From RGIG4694 sp964501705 (GTDB taxonomy: Bacteria; Bacillota; Clostridia; Oscillospirales; Ruminococcaceae): a stretch of 30,109 bases of DNA. The stretch is from NCBI GenBank assembly GCA_964501705.1, contig CAZCUQ010000013.1, positions 1 through 30,109 of the forward strand, given 5' to 3'. The notes under the pieces were generated by a model, which saw only the letters and a list, made by a program, of their open reading frames with translations, made no database searches and had not been told where the DNA came from. Position numbers and translations under genes: made by a program. Of the stretch, positions 23,025-30,109 are shown in pieces. Positions within the stretch are counted from its first letter, which is position 1. Every line of letters begins with the position of its first letter.

Positions 23025-24316
23025 TGCACGAGGAATTTAAAAAGATCATAAAAAACGAACGCGTCGATGAAAAATATTCGCTTTACGATCACCCGTCGGG
23101 TTTGCGGATATGCATTTCAAGAATGGAAGATTACAGTTCTTCCTATGCGCTTTTCGGTACAAAATACGGTTCGGTGAACACTACCTTCAAAACTAAAAAA
23201 GACAATGATTTCGTGACTGTTCCGAACGGGATAGCGCATTATCTCGAACATAAGCTTTTTGAAAACGAGGACTGCGATGTCTTTCAGCTTTACGCCAAAA
23301 CGGGTGCTTCGGGAAACGCTTACACGAGCTTTGACAGAACATGCTATCTGTTTAACACGGCGCAGAATTTCGGAGATTCTCTGAAAATTCTTCTTGATTT
23401 CGTTCAGAAGCCCTATTTCACGGAAGAAACCGTCGCAAAGGAACAGGGGATAATCGGACAGGAAATAAAAATGTACGATGATAACCCCGACTGGTGCGTT
23501 TTCTTCAATATGCTGGAGGGACTTTATAAAAATAATCCCGTAAGAATAAATATCGCGGGAACGGTCGAATCCATTTCGCATATCACTCCCGAACTTTTGT
23601 ACCGATGCTATTATTCGTTTTATAATTTGCAGAATATGGTGCTGTCCGTTGCGGGAGACGTAAATGAGGACGAAATACTCAAAATATGCGATGAACATCT
23701 CATTCCGAACGAGGATATGGAGCTTCGGTGCACTTTTCCCGATGAGCCTTATGAAGCGGTGCAGTCGGTCGTGAAGAAAAAAGCGGAGGTCGCAATGCCG
23801 CTTTTTAATCTCGGATACAAATGCGGGGCGATAAACGGTATCGAAGCATTAAGAGCATATGTTGCCGCTGATATAGCAATGGGACTCCTTGCGGGAAAAT
23901 CGAGCGATTTTTATAAGGAATTATACGACGGCGGACTTATCAACTCTTCCTTTGGAACGGAGGTATTCAGCGGGGACGGGTTCTTTGCGCTTATTTTCGG
24001 CGGCGAATCGCATGACCCCGAAAAGCTGTCCGAGGTTATAAGACAGGAGATCACACGAAAAAAGCAGACGGGCTTTGAAAAAGAACAGTTTGAAATAGTA
24101 AAAAAATCGTATTACAGCTCTCTTATCAGACAGCTTAATTCTCCCTCAAGCGTAGCGACGACAATGCTGAACCGTACAATGAGCGGTCTTACCGCATATG
24201 ACGAGATCGAAATTGCCGCAAATATATCTCTCGATGAGGTGAACGCGGCGCTCGGCAGGTTTTTCAATGAAAAAGCGTCCTGTCTGTCCGTTGCCGAACC
24301 TAACGAAAGAGGGTGA
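23024..24316 (+). CDS. M16 family zinc metallopeptidase (YfmH-like)
   Basis: 430 residues. HYLEH (72-76) is the inverted zinc motif HxxEH of M16, and EQGIIGQEIKMYDDNPDW supplies the distal Glu. NSSFGTEVFSGDGFFALIFGG and similar blocks form the later domains. No signal peptide is seen, so a cytoplasmic protease is likely, working with the upstream silent partner. Family knowledge links such pairs to EF-P modification in B. subtilis; efp itself is not in the window, so the function is inferred. Confidence 0.9.
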   Translation: MHEEFKKIIKNERVDEKYSLYDHPSGLRICISRMEDYSSSYALFGTKYGSVNTTFKTKKDNDFVTVPNGIAHYLEHKLFENEDCDVFQLYAKTGASGNAYTSFDRTCYLFNTAQNFGDSLKILLDFVQKPYFTEETVAKEQGIIGQEIKMYDDNPDWCVFFNMLEGLYKNNPVRINIAGTVESISHITPELLYRCYYSFYNLQNMVLSVAGDVNEDEILKICDEHLIPNEDMELRCTFPDEPYEAVQSVVKKKAEVAMPLFNLGYKCGAINGIEALRAYVAADIAMGLLAGKSSDFYKELYDGGLINSSFGTEVFSGDGFFALIFGGESHDPEKLSEVIRQEITRKKQTGFEKEQFEIVKKSYYSSLIRQLNSPSSVATTMLNRTMSGLTAYDEIEIAANISLDEVNAALGRFFNEKASCLSVAEPNERG

Positions 24317-24321
24317 AAACT

Positions 24322-25380
24322 ATGGAACAGCTTGGGTCGCTCCCGCTTGACAGGATAACATTTCCGTATCTCGGAATAGAGCTTGATGTAAAAAGCGTCT
24401 GCTTTACGATCGGAAATTTCGAGATAAAATGGTATGGAGTGATGATCGGGATAGGTCTGCTTTTAGCGCTGAAATACTGCTTCTCAAAGGTAAAGAATTT
24501 CGGCATTGACGGCAGCAAGGTGATCGATACGGTTTTTGCGGGAATGATCGGCGGGATAATCTGTGCGAGAGTGTATTATCTGATTTTTCATCATGACAAT
24601 ATTTACACGATAGGAGACGTTTTCAATATAAGAAAAGGCGGACTTGCAATTTACGGCGGTATTATCGGAGCGTTCCTTTTCGGGATTATTGTCGCGAAAA
24701 AGGAAAAGATACGTATTCTGCCGCTTATTGATCTTGCGGGAATGGGATTCCTTATCGGTCAGGGAGTCGGCAGATGGGGAAATTTCTTCAATCACGAGGC
24801 TTTCGGAATGAACACGTCTCTTCCGTGGGGAATGTCAAGCGGAAGGATCCAAAGTTATCTCGCATATAATCAGGCGGATATTTTCGCAAAGACGGGTATA
24901 ACGGTTGATCCGTATCTTCCCGTTCACCCGTGCTTTCTGTATGAGTCTTTGTGGTGTCTTTTAGGATTTTTGCTGCTTCATTTGTATATGAAAAAGCGCC
25001 GTTATGACGGAGAAATGTTCCTGATGTACATCTGCTGGTACGGATTTGAGAGAATGTTTGTCGAGGGACTTCGAACGGATAGCCTGTATTTAGGCTCTGT
25101 AAGGATATCCCAGGTGCTTGCCGCGTGTCTTTTCGTTATCTCGCTTATTCTTCTTGTGTATTTCAGAGTGAGATTCAGTAAACGCGGTTACCCCGTGCTG
25201 TACGTAAACACGGAGGAATCAAAGGAAATTCTCCGAAGAGCCGCCGAAGCCGAAAAAGCAGAGGAAGAAAGAATCAAAAACAAAAAGAATAAAACACGCG
25301 AATTATCGGCAGACGAAAAAATAATCGACGATGATGAAAATGAAAATACAGGAGGAAATGAAAATGGCACGGATAATTGA
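24322..25380 (+). CDS. lgt: Prolipoprotein diacylglyceryl transferase with charged C-terminal tail
   Basis: 352 residues, longer than usual (about 260-290). About seven membrane helices carry GRWGNFFNHEAFG (150-162), the Lgt signature, and GGLAIYGGIIGAF. It adds diacylglycerol to the lipobox cysteine of prolipoproteins at the membrane. The last 55 or so residues (from EESKEILRRAAEAEKAEEE) are a cytoplasmic highly charged extension ending in an acidic, Asn/Gly-rich stretch. ATG 24322 is preferred over GTG 24313 because AGAGGGTG lies 7 nt upstream. The 3' end overlaps folD by 17 nt, so part of the tail shares DNA with folD. Confidence 0.93.
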   Translation: MEQLGSLPLDRITFPYLGIELDVKSVCFTIGNFEIKWYGVMIGIGLLLALKYCFSKVKNFGIDGSKVIDTVFAGMIGGIICARVYYLIFHHDNIYTIGDVFNIRKGGLAIYGGIIGAFLFGIIVAKKEKIRILPLIDLAGMGFLIGQGVGRWGNFFNHEAFGMNTSLPWGMSSGRIQSYLAYNQADIFAKTGITVDPYLPVHPCFLYESLWCLLGFLLLHLYMKKRRYDGEMFLMYICWYGFERMFVEGLRTDSLYLGSVRISQVLAACLFVISLILLVYFRVRFSKRGYPVLYVNTEESKEILRRAAEAEKAEEERIKNKKNKTRELSADEKIIDDDENENTGGNENGTDN

Positions 25381-26212
25381 CGGCAAGGCAGTTTCGGCAA
25401 AGGTAAAGGAGGGCGTCAGGAAAGAAATTGAAACGCTCAGGGCAAAGGGAATCCACGCGGGACTCGCGGTTGTGATAGTCGGGGATAATCCCGCGTCGAG
25501 AGTTTACGTGAATAACAAGAAAAAAGCCTGCGCGGAGGTCGGGATTGAATCCTATGAGTACGCTCTTGCCGAGGATACGACCGAAGAAGAGCTTCTTTCT
25601 CTCGTGAAAAAACTGAATTCCGATGAAAATGTGGACGGGATATTGGTTCAGCTTCCTCTTCCGAAGCAGATAAACGAAACTGCGGTAATAAATTCTATTC
25701 GCCCCGAAAAGGACGTTGATGCTTTTCATCCCGAAAACGTGGGACATATTATGATAGGCGACTATAAATTTCTTCCCTGCACTCCTGCCGGAATAATGGA
25801 GCTTATCAAGGAAACCGGAACGGATATCACGGGAAAAAAATGCGTTGTCGTAGGCAGAAGCAATATAGTGGGAAAGCCTATGGCTATGCTTCTTCTCCAC
25901 GCAAACGGAACGGTTACCGTTTGTCATTCAAAGACGAAAAATCTTGCGGATATCTGCAAAGAGGCTGATATTCTCGTGGCTGCGGTCGGCAGGCGTGATT
26001 TCATCACGGGCGATATGGTCAAGGAGGGCGCTGTTGTTATCGATGTGGGAATGAACCGCAATGACGAGGGGAAGCTCTGCGGTGACTGCAAATATTCCGA
26101 GTGTGCCGAAAAAGCGGGATACATAACTCCCGTTCCGGGCGGAGTGGGTCCCATGACCATTGCAATGCTTATGAAGAATACTCTTACCGCGGCAAAATCG
26201 AAGGTGAAATAA
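25364..26212 (+). CDS. folD: Bifunctional methylenetetrahydrofolate dehydrogenase/cyclohydrolase
   Basis: 282 residues, standard size. Tyr48 and catalytic Lys52 are in YVNNKKKAC, followed by VDGILVQLPLP, PCTPAGIMELI and the Rossmann motif VVGRSNIVGKPMA, then PVPGGVGPMTIAML. It interconverts methylene-, methenyl- and formyl-THF with NADP. ATG 25364 follows GGAGGA (25351-25356) and matches the usual FolD start; upstream in-frame Met codons lie deeper in lgt. In B. subtilis folD sits next to nusB-xseA; here it has moved to the end of the run. Confidence 0.96.
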   Translation: MARIIDGKAVSAKVKEGVRKEIETLRAKGIHAGLAVVIVGDNPASRVYVNNKKKACAEVGIESYEYALAEDTTEEELLSLVKKLNSDENVDGILVQLPLPKQINETAVINSIRPEKDVDAFHPENVGHIMIGDYKFLPCTPAGIMELIKETGTDITGKKCVVVGRSNIVGKPMAMLLLHANGTVTVCHSKTKNLADICKEADILVAAVGRRDFITGDMVKEGAVVIDVGMNRNDEGKLCGDCKYSECAEKAGYITPVPGGVGPMTIAMLMKNTLTAAKSKVK

Positions 26213-26237
26213 AAAGAATCCGCCGATTATTAACGAT

Positions 26238-26276
26238 GAAAAACGGACTGACACAGAGTGTGCCGGTCCGTTTTTC
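26238..26276. terminator. Bidirectional terminator between folD and rnz
   Basis: GAAAAACGGAC, then a second block CACA gag TGTG, then GGTCCGTTTTTC: stem AAAAACGGAC / GGTCCGTTTTT around a small inner stem. A's and T's flank both sides and the neighbours are convergent. Confidence 0.88.
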
Positions 26277-26283
26277 GTCAGAA

Positions 26284-27192
26284 TCATTTAATTGTGATCT
26301 TCTGTCCGTCCGATGAAATTACAGTTTCCTCAAAAAGCTTTTTTATATCCTTATCGTAAAAGCCCGGATTTTTCATCGCGGGACTGTAATGCGTGAGCCA
26401 CAGCTTTTTTGAATGTGAATCCGACGCGATTTTCGCCGCCTGTGAAAAGACCATGTGGCGCTTTTCTTTCATTTTGGGGATATATTCATCTCCGCCGTAC
26501 ATTCCCTCGCAGACGAGAAGATCGGAATTCTCCGAAAATCTGATAAGATCGTCAAAGTAAACCGTGTCGGTGATATAGGTAATCTTTAACGGTTCGCGGT
26601 TTTGCGGGCAAATGTCCGAGGTCGTAATAATTTTCCCGTCAAAAGAAATATCCTCTCCTCCGTGAAGCTGTTTCCAGAATTTTACGGGGATATTCAAAGC
26701 TTTTGCCTTTTCGGGATCAAACACGGGCAGTCTCTTTTCAGTGAAGCTGTATCCGAGACAGGGGATTCTGTGGCGAAGCGGGAACGACTTAATTACCGTA
26801 TTTTTCCATTTGCAGGAAAACTCCGTTTCTTCCTTTGCGGAAAGCTCCGTAAACTCAACTTCAAACGGAATTTCAGGGCATACCGTGATAAGATTTTTTA
26901 ATATATACGACGCTTTTTCGGGGCAGTAGATTTTCATGGGCGATGTTTTTCCGCAGTTTCCCGCTGAAAGCAAAAGTCCCGGAAGTCCGGTGCAGTGATC
27001 GGCATGAGCGTGAGTTATAAGAATCGTATCAAGTCCCGCAAGCTTGCAGGATGCTTTTGAGAGCGCGATCTGCATTCCCTCTCCGCAGTCGATGAGGAGT
27101 GAGGAGCCGTCCTTCGAGACGAAAAGCCCGGTCAAAAATCTGTCGGGAAGGGGCATCATTCCGCCCGTTCCCGCGAGAGTTACTTCAAACAT
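26284..27192 (-). CDS. rnz: Ribonuclease Z (metallo-beta-lactamase fold)
   Basis: 302 residues. THAHADH (His61, His63, Asp65, His66) is the zinc motif, with AGTGGMMPLPDR at the N-terminus and LLIDCGEGMQ before it; YITDT, CEGMYG and LTHYSPA supply later ligands. It removes 3' trailers from tRNA precursors, chiefly those without CCA. Compared with the usual motif THLHGDH this protein has THAHADH, and the GGSVPTP start is changed to GGMMPLP, a divergent subgroup. It lies 10 nt after hemW in the tyrS operon, so tRNA charging and tRNA processing share a transcript. Confidence 0.88.
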   Translation of the reverse strand: MFEVTLAGTGGMMPLPDRFLTGLFVSKDGSSLLIDCGEGMQIALSKASCKLAGLDTILITHAHADHCTGLPGLLLSAGNCGKTSPMKIYCPEKASYILKNLITVCPEIPFEVEFTELSAKEETEFSCKWKNTVIKSFPLRHRIPCLGYSFTEKRLPVFDPEKAKALNIPVKFWKQLHGGEDISFDGKIITTSDICPQNREPLKITYITDTVYFDDLIRFSENSDLLVCEGMYGGDEYIPKMKEKRHMVFSQAAKIASDSHSKKLWLTHYSPAMKNPGFYDKDIKKLFEETVISSDGQKITIK

Positions 27193-27202
27193 TTATTCAC
27201 CT

Positions 27203-28270
27203 TTACTTAATAAGTTCAACAATAATTTCATTCGATACAAGCGCGCCTTTATCGGTAAGAGAGATTCTTCCGTCATTTTCAAAAAGAAACCCCGCCTTTA
27301 TCAGCGAAGCGGCGCGTTTTTTTATTTTTTCCGAAAAAGAAAACTCATCGGGATCGATTCCGTTTGAAATACGAAGATTAAGCATCAGCCTTTCTTCCTC
27401 GTCAAGCGGGTTTTTCTCGGAAATAATTTCAGTCTGATATTTATCAGTTATAAATTCCTCTGTTTTTTTGGGAACAAAAAATCTTTTCCCGCCGAAGCAG
27501 GAGTGAGCCGCGGGGCCTATTCCGATATAATCCCCGCACAGCCAGTATTTCAGGTTATGCTTACATTCAAACCCTTTTTTTGCGAAATTTGATATCTCAT
27601 ATCTTTCAAAGCCGTTTTTTTCGAGGTGATCGCAGACGAGCAGATACATATCCGCAAGCTCTTCATCGTCCGCGCAGTGTTTTATAAGTTCCCGATTTTT
27701 TGAAAGAGGAGTGTTTTCTTCGATTTTCAGCATATACGCCGAAATGTGCGTGAGCGGAAGAGAAACAAGCCTTCGCAGAGTTGCCGAAAGCGTTTTCTCC
27801 GTCTGAAAGGGAAGTCCCTCCATTATATCCGCAGAGATGTTTTCTATTCCCGAATTACAGATATCCCCGATACATTTTACGGCTCTTTCCGAATCATGTA
27901 TTCTTCCGACCGCTTTTAATTCTTTGTCGTCAAGTGACTGGATGCCTACGGAAAAACGGTTTATTCCCGCGCTTTTAAATCCTTTTATTTTATCCGCCGT
28001 CACGGTATCGGGATTACATTCCATGGAAATTTCAGCGTTTTCGGAGAGTTTCGGCACCGAAAGAATTCTTTCGGTCTGAGACGGACTTAAAAGCGTGGGA
28101 GTTCCTCCGCCGAAATAGACCGTATCCGCCGTGATATCGTATCTTTTCAGATTTCGTATCACGGCGGATACGTATTTTTCTTTTGTGCTTTCGTCCGCGG
28201 GGGCGGAATAAAAATCACAGTAGGAGCATTTTTTCACGCAGAATGGAACATGGATATAAATTCCGATCAT
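27203..28270 (-). CDS. hemW: Radical SAM heme chaperone HemW
   Basis: 355 residues. CVKKCSYCDF gives Cys11, Cys15 and Cys18 of the radical SAM cluster. Phe20 where oxygen-independent coproporphyrinogen oxidase HemN has a fourth Cys indicates HemW. VYFGGGTPTLL and the ISMECNPDTVT segment are standard. HemW binds heme and is thought to hand it to respiratory proteins. The start overlaps the tyrS stop by one base (TAATG). Confidence 0.93.
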   Translation of the reverse strand: MIGIYIHVPFCVKKCSYCDFYSAPADESTKEKYVSAVIRNLKRYDITADTVYFGGGTPTLLSPSQTERILSVPKLSENAEISMECNPDTVTADKIKGFKSAGINRFSVGIQSLDDKELKAVGRIHDSERAVKCIGDICNSGIENISADIMEGLPFQTEKTLSATLRRLVSLPLTHISAYMLKIEENTPLSKNRELIKHCADDEELADMYLLVCDHLEKNGFERYEISNFAKKGFECKHNLKYWLCGDYIGIGPAAHSCFGGKRFFVPKKTEEFITDKYQTEIISEKNPLDEEERLMLNLRISNGIDPDEFSFSEKIKKRAASLIKAGFLFENDGRISLTDKGALVSNEIIVELIK

Positions 28271-29487
28271 TATTTTAATACTGCCTTGTGGAAAACCTTT
28301 TTGCCCTTTTTGATTATTGCTTCATTACTTAAATCAATTTTAGCGGCGGGGTCGGTGATTTTTTCATCGTTTACGGAAATTCCCCCTTGGATAACAAGGC
28401 GTTTTGCCTCGCTTTTTGAGGGAACAAGTCCTGTTTTCGCGAGAAGATCGAGAATGCCTATTTGTCCGTTTTCCGTATCTGCGGCGGGAATTTCGGTAGA
28501 CGGCATATCGTCGCTGCTGCCGCTGCCGCCGAAAATACTCTTTGCGGCTGAAAGACATTTATCCGCTTCTTCTTTTCCGTGAACAAGCTCTGTAAGGCTG
28601 TATGCGAGCTTTTCCTTTGCAAAGTTCAGAGCCGCGCCCTCGAGAGTTTTCTCCATTTCCTCGATTTCCTCAACGGGGATAAAGGTAAGCATTTTCAGGC
28701 ATTTTATAACATCGGAGTCGTCAACGTTTCTCCAGTACTGGAAGAAGTCGTAGGGAGAGGTTTTTTCGGGGTCGAGCCAGACTGCTCCGCTGACGGTCTT
28801 GCCCATTTTCTTTCCCTCGGAATTTAAAAGCAACTGTATTGTCATTGCGTGAGCGTCCTTGCCGAGCTTTTTGCGGATAAGCTCCGTACCGCCGAGCATA
28901 TTTGCCCACTGGTCATCGCCGCCGAACTGCATATTGCAGCCGTATTTTCGGAAAAGCATATAAAAGTCGTAGGACTGCAGTATCATGTAGTTGAATTCAA
29001 GGAAGGTGAGTCCGCGTTCCATTCTTTGCTTATAGCACTCAAAGGTGAGCATTTTGTTTACCGAGAAGCAGGCGCCGACTTCCCGCAGTACTTCGATGTA
29101 GTTGAGGTCAAGCAGCCAATCGGCGTTGTTGACGATAATTGCCTTTCCCTCGGAAAAGTCGATGAATCGGGACATCTGCTTTTTAAAGCACTCCACATTG
29201 TGGTCGATAGTTTCCCCGGTCATCATTTTGCGCATATCGGTTTTTCCCGAAGGATCGCCTATCATGGCTGTTCCTCCGCCGATAAGGACGATAGGCTTAT
29301 TTCCCGCCGCCTGAAGTCTTTTCATAAGACAGAGAGCCATAAAATGTCCGACGTGCAGGCTGTCTGCGGTGGGATCAAAGCCGATGTAGAACGTTGCTTT
29401 TCCCTCGTTTATCATATTTCCGATCTCGTTTTCGTTCGTTACCTGCGCGATAAGACCGCGTCTTGTGAGTTCTTCGTATAAAGTCAT
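28270..29487 (-). CDS. tyrS: Tyrosyl-tRNA synthetase
   Basis: 405 residues. HVGH (45-48) is the HIGH motif and KMGKT (227-231) the KMSKS motif. FGGDDQWANMLGG and YIGFDPTADSLHVGH bind tyrosine and ATP. The C-terminal S4 domain (about 340-400) binds the tRNA. AAAGGAG precedes the ATG. It is controlled by a tyrosine T-box located 230 nt upstream with a microORF in between. Confidence 0.97.
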   Translation of the reverse strand: MTLYEELTRRGLIAQVTNENEIGNMINEGKATFYIGFDPTADSLHVGHFMALCLMKRLQAAGNKPIVLIGGGTAMIGDPSGKTDMRKMMTGETIDHNVECFKKQMSRFIDFSEGKAIIVNNADWLLDLNYIEVLREVGACFSVNKMLTFECYKQRMERGLTFLEFNYMILQSYDFYMLFRKYGCNMQFGGDDQWANMLGGTELIRKKLGKDAHAMTIQLLLNSEGKKMGKTVSGAVWLDPEKTSPYDFFQYWRNVDDSDVIKCLKMLTFIPVEEIEEMEKTLEGAALNFAKEKLAYSLTELVHGKEEADKCLSAAKSIFGGSGSSDDMPSTEIPAADTENGQIGILDLLAKTGLVPSKSEAKRLVIQGGISVNDEKITDPAAKIDLSNEAIIKKGKKVFHKAVLK

Positions 29488-29582
29488 TTGAATTTCTCCT
29501 TTTATTTCAGTAAAAAAATTAATGATAAATTATTTTATAAAGCATGAAATCAAAAAAACGATCTCATTATTACCACGACCTT

Positions 29583-29657
29583 TCATTCCTTTTTGTTTTT
29601 TGAACATTTATAAGCCATGTAAAAGAAAAATGCGGCAAGCAACAGCCATATTATCAT
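29583..29657 (-). CDS. 24-residue single-pass membrane microORF between T-box and tyrS
   Basis: Minus-strand ATG (complement 29655-29657) to TGA (complement 29583-29585). The peptide is one hydrophobic helix with a lysine-rich tail: MIIWLLLAAFFFYMAY then KCSKNKKE, a typical N-out, C-in single-pass arrangement. AAAGGAGAG lies 7 nt before the start, a strong ribosome binding site. It lies after the T-box terminator, so it should be read together with tyrS. No known family was recognised. The amino-acid composition and the Shine-Dalgarno support translation; conservation has not been tested. Confidence 0.55.
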   Translation of the reverse strand: MIIWLLLAAFFFYMAYKCSKNKKE

Positions 29658-29720
29658 AAGTTTCTCTCCTTTCGGCGTATTTTTTACATCAGTATTTCCG
29701 AATGAAAATATTTTTAACGA

Positions 29721-29958
29721 ATAAAAAAGCCTCCGACATAAGTCAGAGGGCGAATTATCGCGGTACCACCTCGTTTTACGGGAAAAATCCCGCCTTTGCG
29801 GACTGTAACGTGTCCGCATTACGTGATTCGTTACTTTCGTTTCACGAATCCTGCTCGGGAATGTATATTGAGCGCCGTCTTTGCTTTCTCGCATCAGCCG
29901 AAAGCTTTCTGAAAAAGATAGGGCGTTTTTCTTTCCGTCACCGCATTTGATATTATAT
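29721..29958 (-). promoter_or_regulatory. T-box leader (tyrosine) of the tyrS operon
   Basis: On the minus strand: Stem I with AGAAAGC and GCTGATGCGAGAAAGC, the T-box sequence CGAGGTGGTACCGCG (complement about 29759-29773), then a terminator. The likely specifier is TAC (Tyr), complement 29863-29865, overlapping TAT; both are Tyr codons. It is followed by ATTCCC and GAGCAG, the same distance as the Leu codon in the leuA leader. Uncharged tRNA-Tyr should raise expression of the microORF, tyrS, hemW and rnz. Confidence 0.94.
29723..29751 (-). terminator. T-box regulated terminator upstream of the microORF and tyrS
   Basis: Stem GCCCTCTGAC / GTCGGAGGC on the minus strand (arms at 29742-29751 and 29729-29737) with loop TTAT and a T-run (complement 29723-29728). 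It lies just after the T-box sequence. Confidence 0.92.
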
Positions 29959-29964
29959 AAACAG

Positions 29965-29993
29965 AATATACCATATATTTGCGGTTTTGTCAA
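29965..29993 (-). promoter_or_regulatory. Sigma-A promoter of the tyrS operon
   Basis: Minus-strand TTGACA (complement 29988-29993), 17-nt spacer, TATATT (complement 29965-29970). Transcription should start near 29958, at the 5' edge of the T-box leader. Confidence 0.88.
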
Positions 29994-30060
29994 GTACCAG
30001 AAGTATAAATTTTATTGCTGATTTTTTAGATTTTTTATAATAAAGTGAAATTGTCAATAT

Positions 30061-30098
30061 CTCTTGACACATTTTTCTCAAAATTTGAAAATCAAGAG
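30061..30098. repeat. Inverted repeat in the gene-free right end
   Basis: CTCTTGA (30061-30067) pairs with TCAAGAG (30092-30098), and inside it TTTTC (30073-30077) pairs with GAAAA (30087-30091); the centre TCAAAATTTGA is itself nearly palindromic. No T-run follows on either strand. It could be an operator or a cut-off regulatory element of a gene to the right. The rest of 29994-30109 shows only AT-rich sequence. Confidence 0.4.
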
Positions 30099-30109
30099 GA
30101 AGTGTTTTC

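Noticed and set aside
29488..29582. Second promoter or terminator between the microORF and tyrS
   Set aside because: There is a weak hairpin with a T-run inside its loop and a TTGATT without a proper -10; neither is convincing, and tyrS is well explained by the T-box promoter.

Overview
The window is a housekeeping and sporulation segment of a low-to-mid GC, spore-forming Firmicute, most likely class Clostridia (Oscillospiraceae/Ruminococcaceae-like). The evidence is a complete spoIIIAA-AH operon, yqfC and ylbJ/spoVV, an electron-bifurcating NfnAB pair of anaerobes, two T-box leaders, and a gene order (spoIIIA, asp23, nusB, xseA, xseB, ispA, dxs, tlyA, argR, recN) close to the Bacillus subtilis spoIIIA-recN block, without accBC. 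I saw no rRNA, tRNA, CRISPR array, IS element or prophage gene.

Layout. 1-453: 3' end of a pilin-like gene and its terminator. 574-2849: nfnA-nfnB and a terminator shared with convergent leuA. 2859-4850 (minus): leuA behind a leucine T-box and a consensus sigma-A promoter. 4952-6300: yqfC and ylbJ (spoVV), translationally coupled. 6413-11089: spoIIIAA-AH, the mother-cell part of the forespore feeding channel. 11090-26212: one long co-directional run that starts at a vegetative-type promoter right after the spoIIIAH stop: asp23, nusB, a TsaD-like paralogue, xseA, xseB, ispA, a YuiD-type membrane protein, dxs, tlyA, nadK, argR, recN, two M16 peptidase-like genes, lgt, folD. 26238-26276: bidirectional terminator. 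26284-29993 (minus): tyrosine T-box, a 24-codon membrane microORF, tyrS, hemW, rnz. 29994-30109: gene-free, with one inverted repeat.

How the genes work together. NfnAB balances NADH, NADPH and ferredoxin. YqfC, SpoVV and SpoIIIAA-AH all act in the mother cell at the engulfed forespore. IspA and Dxs are two steps of isoprenoid supply, with a PAP2-like membrane protein between them. XseAB, RecN and ArgR are the DNA repair and arginine-control genes that usually travel with this block. The minus-strand operon joins tyrosyl-tRNA charging to heme trafficking and tRNA 3' processing.

Most unusual signal. Three intergenic gaps (spoIIIAH-asp23, nadK-argR, argR-recN) are each filled almost from stop codon to ribosome binding site by a foldback element of 100-106 nt with nested, well-paired stems. 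They share a short core (GATTTGCGGC-like) in either orientation. A fourth gap (asp23-nusB) holds a shorter relative or a terminator. They look like a dispersed, structured repeat family inside a housekeeping operon. The second unusual item is the microORF between the tyrosine T-box and tyrS.
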